64,000 nt of DNA from Sinomicrobium kalidii (GTDB lineage Bacteria; Bacteroidota; Bacteroidia; Flavobacteriales; Flavobacteriaceae). Shown piece after piece: positions 57,958 through 64,000 of this stretch (position 1 is the stretch's first letter; each line of letters starts with the position of its first letter). Below the pieces are notes generated by a model. The model saw only the letters and a program-made list of their open reading frames with translations, made no database searches and was not told where the DNA came from. Location: contig NZ_CP089211.1 in assembly GCF_021183825.1 (NCBI RefSeq), positions 4,818,501 through 4,882,500 on the forward strand. The letters are read 5' to 3'. The translations under genes were made by a program, and so were the position numbers.

Positions 57958-58008
57958 GATGTAAGACGATGAGCGCATTTGTCCAAAGCATGTCTTATAT
58001 CGTATGTC
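57951..58008. repeat. palindromic repeat at the sulfatase breakpoint
   Basis: Arms 57951-57971 and 57989-58008 pair with two mismatches and a one-base bulge around a ~17-nt loop. Built from GACATAAG / CTTATGTC-like units, which recur just after (GTCATAAG at 58014). Confidence 0.6.
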
Positions 58009-58077
58009 TTGAAGTCATAAGTCACTTGAAAATAAAAATAAAAATTTAAATTAACATAAACATTAAACATAAGGTCC

Positions 58078-59481
58078 ATGAATATTTTCAGAAAACATTA
58101 CCTAAGGACATTCTGTTTGCTGTGTATCGTTGTACTTACGTCGGCCGGACGTTCCGGGGATTCTGAGAAGGCTGAACCCCCCAATATTATATTCATACTC
58201 ACCGATGATATGGGGTATGGCGATATAAGCTGTTTTAACAGCAAATATATGCAGACCCCTCATATTGATAGCATGGCTAAAGAAGGCACCAGGTTCATGC
58301 AATACTACAGTGCATCGCCCATTTGCTCTCCTTCCCGGGTGAGTGTATTAACGGGTACGTATCCTGCAGACTGGAACTTTACCACATTTTTACACGATAA
58401 AAAAAGTAATCTGGAGGCAGAACAGGCCAATTATCTGAATACAAACGCTCCCAGTATAGCAAGAATCTTTAAAAAGGCAGGATATGCAACGGGGCATTTC
58501 GGAAAGTGGCACATGGGAGGGGGCCGGGATGTTCAGCATGCTCCCGGCTTTGAAAAATACGGCTTTGATGAGCATATAAGTACTTACGAAAGCCCGGATC
58601 CGGACCCGTTAATAACAGCTACCGATTGGATATGGTCGCCGGAGGACAGTATTAAACGCTGGGACCGAACAAGGTATTTTGTAGACAAAACCCTCGATTT
58701 TTTAAAGCGGAACAAGGGAAAACCGTGTTACGTCAACCTCTGGCCCGATGATATGCATACGCCGTGGGTTCCGGAAGTTCAGGAAAGATATACGGGGAAA
58801 TTCCCGATGAATCCCAGGGAAGAAAAGGCATTCAAACTGGTTCTGGAAGAATACGACAGGCAAATGGGCCGGTTGCTGGACGGGATAAAAGAACTGGGGA
58901 TTGAAGATAATACCATTGTGATATTTACAAGCGACAACGGACCGTTGCCGAGTTTCAGGGGGAGCAGGTCCGCCGGATTACGCGGCACCAAGCTTTCCTT
59001 GTATGAAGGAGGTATCCGGATGCCGTTTATCATCAAATGGCCCGGTCATGTGCCCTCCGGAAAGACCGACAGTACATCGGTGATCAATTCCACTGATCTG
59101 TTACCAAGCCTTGCCGCCATGGCGAATGTCAGCCTCCCATCAGATTACCGGGGGGACGGAGAGAACAGGCAGTCTGTTTTTCTGGGAGATCCCTCGTCCC
59201 GTCACAAGGATATGTTCTGGGAATACGGCCGAAATGAATATGCTTTTAATTTTCCTTCGGGAAGAGACAAAAGCCCCAACCTGGCGATACGTTCCGGGAA
59301 GTGGAAACTACTGGTCGATTACCATAAAAACAACGTAGAGTTGTATGATCTGGAACAGGACAAGTTTGAGACTGACAATATAGCCAAAGAACATCCGGAG
59401 CTTGTAAAAGCTCTGAAAAATAAACTGGAGACGTGGAGAATGTATATGCCGGCCTTAACCCCGGGATGTATGAATCCTTGA
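58078..59481 (+). CDS. S1-family sulfatase
   Basis: 467 residues with a signal peptide (residues ~8-24, FCLLCIVVLTSAG). Metal ligands Asp43 and Asp44 in LTDDMGYGDI; formylglycine motif Cys83-S-P-S-R87 followed by VSVLTGTYP. FGKWHMGGG, FTSDNGPLPS and the C-terminal LYDLEQDKFETDNIA are standard S1 features. Full length, in contrast to the remnant upstream, and of a clearly different subfamily from the PUL-B sulfatase (C-S-P-S-R, shorter). Probably exported to the periplasm. It follows the PUL-B regulator on the + strand and belongs to the locus by position. Confidence 0.93.
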   Translation: MNIFRKHYLRTFCLLCIVVLTSAGRSGDSEKAEPPNIIFILTDDMGYGDISCFNSKYMQTPHIDSMAKEGTRFMQYYSASPICSPSRVSVLTGTYPADWNFTTFLHDKKSNLEAEQANYLNTNAPSIARIFKKAGYATGHFGKWHMGGGRDVQHAPGFEKYGFDEHISTYESPDPDPLITATDWIWSPEDSIKRWDRTRYFVDKTLDFLKRNKGKPCYVNLWPDDMHTPWVPEVQERYTGKFPMNPREEKAFKLVLEEYDRQMGRLLDGIKELGIEDNTIVIFTSDNGPLPSFRGSRSAGLRGTKLSLYEGGIRMPFIIKWPGHVPSGKTDSTSVINSTDLLPSLAAMANVSLPSDYRGDGENRQSVFLGDPSSRHKDMFWEYGRNEYAFNFPSGRDKSPNLAIRSGKWKLLVDYHKNNVELYDLEQDKFETDNIAKEHPELVKALKNKLETWRMYMPALTPGCMNP

Positions 59482-59499
59482 CCGTAAAACCAACCCGAC

Positions 59500-59742
59500 A
59501 TGAAATTCAGAATATTTATACTATGCTTCCTTTTATAGGTCATGAAGGCTGTCGCACAATTGCCGTAACCTGACATTTTACACACTGGTAAGATATACGG
59601 GCCATACAACCTGTTGGCCCTTGAACCCGGGGTCGTATCTCCATATCACTACCGCGGGTAAAACGGCTTTAGTGATATCGATACTTTTAAAAAGTTGGTA
59701 AAGGCAAACAGCAAAGGAATAGAAGTGCGTTTACGGAACTAA
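59500..59742 (+). pseudogene. decayed short gene downstream of the sulfatase
   Basis: The frame from ATG 59500 begins with a signal-like MKFRIFILCFLL. It then has in-frame stops at 59536, 59566 and 59659 but continues with protein-like stretches (TGKIYGPYNLLALEPGVVSP, FSDIDTFKKLVKANSKGIEV) up to a stop at 59740. It starts 16 bp after the sulfatase stop, as an operon member would. I could not recognise the ancestor. Chance alignment of stop-poor DNA is the alternative. Confidence 0.3.
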
Positions 59743-59782
59743 TATCCGTGAAAATTGAATATAGGGCAAGAAGAATAAAATC

Positions 59783-59818
59783 AAAAACCGCCCGTAATGT
59801 GACTTACAGGCGGTTTTT
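59783..59818 (+). terminator. terminator closing the PUL-B region
   Basis: A perfect 10-bp stem (AAAAACCGCC at 59783-59792, GGCGGTTTTT at 59809-59818) with a 16-nt loop. The T-run is part of the 3' arm; the A-run on the other side makes it potentially bidirectional. Confidence 0.75.
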
Positions 59819-60112
59819 CATATGTCGGAGTGGCTATACAAGCAGTACCAATAGCTCAAAGACCTATTTCGTACTCACTGATCACAAACCTAACGGGAAA
59901 TCAAACAAATCCAAATCGGTTTGTCGTCACGGATAAACCGGTACGGGTGCAGAATAGTCTTTTGTGTTATCCTCGTAAATACGGCTTTCTCCCTGAATTC
60001 AATTCAACACATTTAATTTTCAATTTAAAATAAGCAAAACCCCATTGCTATTATTATTGGGAGCAACCCGTATTTTGAAAATACGACATTTAGCTAACCT
60101 CCATGGCAAAAG
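59819..60112. other. intergenic, no gene seen
   Basis: 294 bp between the terminator and the PAS regulator's stop. Short open frames exist but lack coding character; nothing else was found. Confidence 0.4.
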
Positions 60113-61024
60113 TTAATATTCCTGAACAAAATCAAAAAGGTACTGCCCCGAATCAAGACCTAATTTTTTTTTCAATCGGTTTCTGGCTACTCTCAGGCTT
60201 TCTTTTTTGACAAGCATTGCCTTGGCTATATCAGAAGATGTCATACCCAGTTTTATAAAAGCAAGATGTTTGAGCTCTTTTTTAGACAAATCCGGGAATT
60301 TACCGGAGATATTCTTATAAAAATCGGGGTGGATCTTTTTAAAATGAACCATGAAATCTTCCCAGTCTTCATCTAAATTCAGGGTCTCCTGAATGTATGT
60401 CAAAATCCCCCTCAGTTCTTTTCTCATATCAGGTTCAAGTTCTAATATTTTATGCTCTACCTTTTTAATAATCGCTTTCTTTTTTTCAAGCAACGCTGAC
60501 GACAGCAGTAAATTTTGCTGGATAATCTCTCTTTTTTGCTTTTCTGTTTCGGCAATTTTTCGTTCCTGAATGTTCCGTGTGCAGCTTAAAATCAAAACAA
60601 CCTCACCCTGTTGATTATACAGAGGTACGGTATACCCTTCAAACCATTGATATCCTTTATGCTTTGTTTTAAAAAGCAGTTCGAGTTTCTCCGGTTTGTC
60701 AGAAAGCCCTGTTGTTGAAGCTGAAATATTCTTTTGAAGGATTATGAAATGATCGGGGTGAATGAAATCGTTAGGTACTTTACCCTCCAGGTCTTCGGCT
60801 GTATACCCCATTATTTTCGCCGTGGAAGGACTGGCATATAAATATCTTCCATCTGTAGGGTGATGTAAACATACTACATCAATAGTGTGTTCTGCTATTA
60901 ACTTTAACGTATTAATATTGTGCTCCTTCAGCAGTTCGGATAAAGCAACACTATCCGGTTTTTTATTGCTTTCTATGAGCTTTAACAGCGCTTCGGTTTC
61001 TCGTCCTTGTGTTTTATAACGCAT
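60113..61024 (-). CDS. PAS-domain regulator with C-terminal LuxR-like HTH
   Basis: 303 residues. Residues ~40-155 form a PAS fold (DVVCLHHPTDGRYLYASPST, then GYTAEDLEGKVPNDFIHPDH and the PAC-type VVLILSCTRNIQERK). A coiled-coil region follows (~158-215), and residues ~245-298 are a helix-turn-helix (LSKKELKHLAFIKLGMTSSDIAK, then ESLRVARNRLKKKLGL) of the kind fused to Bacteroidota sensor proteins. No membrane segment or kinase, so a cytosolic one-component sensor of a small ligand or redox state. Targets unknown; it is divergent from the next genes. Confidence 0.82.
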   Translation of the reverse strand: MRYKTQGRETEALLKLIESNKKPDSVALSELLKEHNINTLKLIAEHTIDVVCLHHPTDGRYLYASPSTAKIMGYTAEDLEGKVPNDFIHPDHFIILQKNISASTTGLSDKPEKLELLFKTKHKGYQWFEGYTVPLYNQQGEVVLILSCTRNIQERKIAETEKQKREIIQQNLLLSSALLEKKKAIIKKVEHKILELEPDMRKELRGILTYIQETLNLDEDWEDFMVHFKKIHPDFYKNISGKFPDLSKKELKHLAFIKLGMTSSDIAKAMLVKKESLRVARNRLKKKLGLDSGQYLFDFVQEY

Positions 61025-61520
61025 TGAGTGATACTAAGATAGTTAATAGCAGTTCTAATAATTGCTTACTGCTAAAATAAACACTTTAGATGTAAATTAA
61101 ATTAAATTCCACACATTAATGAAGCTTTTCATATCCTCTGGCAGTACCTGACGCATTTTACAACTATACCTGAATAAAGTTTCCAAATAAAAATTTCATG
61201 TTTGATAACGGTATGTTAACGGTCTGACAGATATGTATTTGTACGAGGTTTGCCTACCCATTATTTTTGGCCATCCTTAAAAAAGGAGAATATTTTTTAC
61301 AGACACTTAATTTATTTTTATGAAAGCAACAAAAATGGTTTTATACCTGCTTTTGGTTTTTATGGGGCTTTCAGCCCGGGGATAACGCTTGAAAAACAGC
61401 AGCTGTTATCGTATCGTGAGTAAACAATGTTAACAGCTGAATGTCAAATCATTACAAATTGTAATATTTTACTATAAAAAGTGCCTTATGGTAAAGAGAA
61501 CTAAATAAACATCAATCAAA
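61025..61520. other. intergenic with signal-peptide-like fragment
   Basis: 496 bp between divergent genes. The only coding-like element is the 21-codon fragment listed separately at 61320. No consensus promoter could be placed with confidence. Confidence 0.4.
61320..61385 (+). pseudogene. orphan signal-peptide fragment
   Basis: ATG 61320 encodes MKATKMVLYLLLVFMGLSAR plus G and stops. A +1 shift continues as ITLEKQQLLSYRE before a stop. It looks like the 5' end of a gene for an exported protein, broken by a frameshift and deletion. A tiny hydrophobic peptide gene is the alternative. Confidence 0.3.
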
Positions 61521-63209
61521 ATGACTACAAAATCGAAAAAAATCCTCCTCCTCTTAACGGTATTAACAATTGGTTTTCAGCACCACGTTAATGCACAGGA
61601 TTTACAAACTGACACAAAATCCACCGAAAACACATTTACCGACCCCCGCGATGGTAGGGTATATAAAACCGTAAACATAGGAACGCAGGTATGGTTTGCC
61701 CAAAATTTCGCTTATCTGCCGGAGGTAGATACTGTAAACATATCCGTCTACGGTTATAAGGGAAATTCGGTTAAAAAAGCAAAAAGAACAGAATCATACA
61801 AAAAGTATGGGGCCCTGTACTCCTGGGAAAAAGCAAATGAATTAGCGCCCGAAGGATGGCGATTACCGACAGATGCCGACTGGATGCTGCTGGAAACCGC
61901 CGTTGGAATGCCTAAAGAACTGGCGGTCAAAAATGGCTGGCGGGGAGATGAAAACAGTACTGTTGCATTGAAGGACAAAGGCCGTTCCGGCTTTGATATA
62001 AAGTTTGCCGGATGGCGAACTGATTACGGTGATTTCAGATTTCAGAATGAACACGCCAATTTTTGGGTGGCAGATGCCCGTGACAATGAAAGGGCTTATG
62101 AAAGATTAATAGGATTGAATAACAAGAAAATCGGACGTGAGTACGGGAATAAAGGTTGCGGGTTTAGTGTAAGGTATGTGAGAGATATTCCTGTTGAGCA
62201 CCACATTACGTATCCCGAAAAGGAATGGGAGATGATGGACGACGTGTCCGAATTTGGATGGAGTCAGGATAAAATCAATCAACTTTACCGCTATGCTATA
62301 GATAGCACAAACGCTACCGGGATTATCGTTATACAAAGCGGTAAAATGATATACGACTATGGAGACACCCACGAATTGAGTTATATAGCCTCGGTCAGAA
62401 AAAGTTTGTTGTCCATGCTATACGGGAAATACGTGGAGAATGGCACTATTAAGCTGAACAAAACGCTTAAAGAATTGAATATTGATGATGTCGGTGGATT
62501 ATTAGAAATTGAAAAAGAAGCTACAATTTTAGATATCCTGCAGTCGAAATCGGGAGTATACCACCCCGCAAGTAACCCCGGAGGAAATGAATGGTTATTC
62601 CCCGAACGTGGCAGTAAAAAACCAGGCACCTACTTTATATACAATAATTGGGATTTTAATGTGGCCGGATACATTTTTGAACAGGAAACCAGAAAAGATA
62701 TCTACGAGGCTTTTGAAAAGGATATCGCAAAAAGAACAGGCTTTCAACAATGGGATTTATCGAAACAACGAAAATCAGGGGATACAAGTAAATCCAAATT
62801 CAAAGCCTACCATTTTGAACTATCCACCAGGGATATGGCGAGGATCGGGTATCTTATGTTACGAAAAGGAAAATGGAAAAATGAACAGGTCATACCTGCA
62901 TCATGGATAGAAAAAATAACTACCATCACAACAAGTTATAAAGAAATGTATAAAGTTGACCCGAGACTTAAGGATTGGCCCTGGTGGAAATGGGGACAAG
63001 GACTTATGTGGAGAATATGGGACAGCCCGGACATAGCACCGGAATTTAAAGGCGCTTATACCGCTACGGGCAACCAGGGGCAATATATTACTGTCTTTCC
63101 TTCAATGGATATTGTTGTCGCATTAAAAACAAAAGCTGTCTATGGAAGAAGAACAAATAAAGAAGCCTATGAACGTTTTTTGAATAAGCTCATCGATGCC
63201 AGAAAGTAA
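61521..63209 (+). CDS. FISUMP domain fused to a beta-lactamase-fold serine hydrolase
   Basis: 562 residues; signal peptide to about VNAQ. Residues ~39-222 are a Fib_succ_major (FISUMP) domain: DPRDGRVYKTVNIGTQVWFA, GALYSWEKANELAPEGWRLP, WRTDYG..F and GFSVRYVRD. Residues ~250-555 are a class-C beta-lactamase / esterase fold with Ser291-V-R-K294 (SxxK) and Tyr374-N-N376 (YxN), then GNQGQYI in the third-motif position. So it is likely an exported D-amino-peptidase, esterase or transpeptidase-like hydrolase, not necessarily a beta-lactamase. The fusion is uncommon in my knowledge. The amidohydrolase gene follows after 19 bp. Confidence 0.82.
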   Translation: MTTKSKKILLLLTVLTIGFQHHVNAQDLQTDTKSTENTFTDPRDGRVYKTVNIGTQVWFAQNFAYLPEVDTVNISVYGYKGNSVKKAKRTESYKKYGALYSWEKANELAPEGWRLPTDADWMLLETAVGMPKELAVKNGWRGDENSTVALKDKGRSGFDIKFAGWRTDYGDFRFQNEHANFWVADARDNERAYERLIGLNNKKIGREYGNKGCGFSVRYVRDIPVEHHITYPEKEWEMMDDVSEFGWSQDKINQLYRYAIDSTNATGIIVIQSGKMIYDYGDTHELSYIASVRKSLLSMLYGKYVENGTIKLNKTLKELNIDDVGGLLEIEKEATILDILQSKSGVYHPASNPGGNEWLFPERGSKKPGTYFIYNNWDFNVAGYIFEQETRKDIYEAFEKDIAKRTGFQQWDLSKQRKSGDTSKSKFKAYHFELSTRDMARIGYLMLRKGKWKNEQVIPASWIEKITTITTSYKEMYKVDPRLKDWPWWKWGQGLMWRIWDSPDIAPEFKGAYTATGNQGQYITVFPSMDIVVALKTKAVYGRRTNKEAYERFLNKLIDARK

Positions 63210-63228
63210 AAATCCAATCCATAAATAT

Positions 63229-64000
63229 ATGCTTGTATACAATTCATTACACCGTTATTTTATCATTGTATTTATTGTATTTTTTTCAAGCTGCAAAAAT
63301 ACTTCAGCAAAAAAAAGCCTTTCTGACGAACAGTTTAATCAAAATCAGGACTTTAAGTTGTCGGACAGCCTGCTGCCTTATGTAAAATACCACGAAAACC
63401 TGATGGCATTTACCCATGTCACCTTAACAGACGGCTCGGGCGGGTTTATAAAGTCTAACCAGGTCATCATCATGGAGAACGGGATTTTTAAAGCCATAGG
63501 GAATGCCGGTGAAATTAAAATTCCGGAGAAAGCATCCGTTATTGATTTGAACGGAAAGACCGTGATCCCCGGAATTGTGGGAATGCACAATCATTTACAT
63601 ATTCCGGGGTTCCCATACGTTGGTGATGTGGCTTCCAAACTCTATCTGGCTTCCGGGGTGACCACTATCCAGACCTGTGGGGCCGCATCCCCCGGGCAGG
63701 AACTGATGTTGTCCGAAAACATTGAACAGGGAAAACAAATCGGCCCGGATATCATACCAAGTGCTCCCTTTCTAACCGGGGAAGGCGGAAATCCTCATAT
63801 GATTATCCCGAGAAATGAAAAGCATTTGAGGGATACCATGCAACACTACATTAAACAAGGGATAAAATGGTTTAAAGTGTACCGGAATACCAAGCCGGAG
63901 GACCTGAAAATCATTCTGGACGAAGCTCATAAAAACAAGGCTAAGGTAAGGGGCCATTTATGCTCCATAACCTTTGAGGAGGCCACTAAACTCGGAATTA
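63229..64000 (+). CDS. amidohydrolase-family lipoprotein, 3'-truncated by window edge
   Basis: 257 codons open to the window end. ATG 63229 gives a signal peptide with lipobox VFFSSC, then KNTSAKK. The body begins with TLTDGSGGFIKSNQVIIMENG and has the metal-binding H-x-H motif in GIVGMHNHLHIPG near residue 125, typical of the amidohydrolase superfamily (imidazolonepropionase / prolidase-like type). GHLCSITFEEA near the edge holds the third histidine. Anchored in the outer membrane or inner membrane facing the periplasm. It starts 19 bp after the FISUMP/hydrolase gene, so the two probably form an operon for an extracytoplasmic amide or peptide substrate. Confidence 0.83.
   Translation, partial: MLVYNSLHRYFIIVFIVFFSSCKNTSAKKSLSDEQFNQNQDFKLSDSLLPYVKYHENLMAFTHVTLTDGSGGFIKSNQVIIMENGIFKAIGNAGEIKIPEKASVIDLNGKTVIPGIVGMHNHLHIPGFPYVGDVASKLYLASGVTTIQTCGAASPGQELMLSENIEQGKQIGPDIIPSAPFLTGEGGNPHMIIPRNEKHLRDTMQHYIKQGIKWFKVYRNTKPEDLKIILDEAHKNKAKVRGHLCSITFEEATKLGI

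Noticed and set aside
59748..60033. Two short + frames
   Set aside because: The first spans the terminator hairpin and neither has protein character.

Overview
The window reads as part of a chromosome from a polysaccharide-degrading Bacteroidota, most probably a member of the Flavobacteriaceae. The evidence is two SusC/SusD pairs with hybrid two-component regulators, a Bacteroidota-type menaquinone gene order, YpdA, small flavobacterial membrane proteins, and promoters of the Bacteroidota type (TTG, about 20 nt, TAnnTTTG). No integrase, transposase, rRNA or CRISPR array was seen. There is one tRNA gene.

Layout. 1-10.6 kb is core metabolism: the 3' end of ppk1, a Ppx/GppA phosphatase, a secreted esterase, a region-2-only sigma-like protein, an LpxH-like phosphoesterase, aroC, a dicarboxylate/glutamate symporter, ypdA, a small membrane-anchored protein and alanine dehydrogenase. 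10.6-15.4 kb is a visibly AT-richer locus. It holds a 4-TM membrane protein, a 78-aa secreted peptide precursor with two near-identical C-terminal repeats and its own promoter and terminator, a tandemly duplicated version of the same 4-TM module, and a TonB-receptor-like outer-membrane barrel. This is the best candidate in the window for an undescribed system. 15.4-22.5 kb has a secreted C1 peptidase and the menaquinone genes menB, menA, menC and menE, interleaved with a metallo-hydrolase and a CPBP protease. A tRNA-Arg (TCT) at 22.6 kb is followed by a group of small accessory genes (GNAT, VOC, AraC regulator, DinB, ABM monooxygenase).

26.2-59.7 kb is carbohydrate-active. PUL-A on the + strand has a hybrid sensor/regulator, SusC, SusD, a GH2 beta-glucuronidase-like enzyme, a GH10 endo-xylanase and a PKD lipoprotein. 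PUL-B on the - strand converges on it. In transcription order it has a sulfatase, a GH2, an unassigned clan-GH-A-like lipoprotein, SusC, SusD, a second unassigned GH-A-like protein and an Ig-repeat lipoprotein, and it ends at a strong terminator. PUL-B has a divergent hybrid sensor/regulator at 53.3 kb, followed by a truncated sulfatase remnant, an intact sulfatase and a decayed short gene. The enzyme set suggests an acidic, xylose-containing and probably sulfated polysaccharide; this is inference. 60-64 kb has a PAS-LuxR type regulator, an unusual FISUMP/beta-lactamase-fold fusion and the 5' part of a lipoprotein amidohydrolase.

Regulation and decay. Several sulfatase or PUL-adjacent stretches show gene erosion (57.7, 59.5 and 61.3 kb). 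Palindromic intergenic repeats occur at 16.5, 43.1 and 58.0 kb, the last exactly at the breakpoint of the truncated sulfatase. All family assignments are from reading the translated sequence; no database search was possible.
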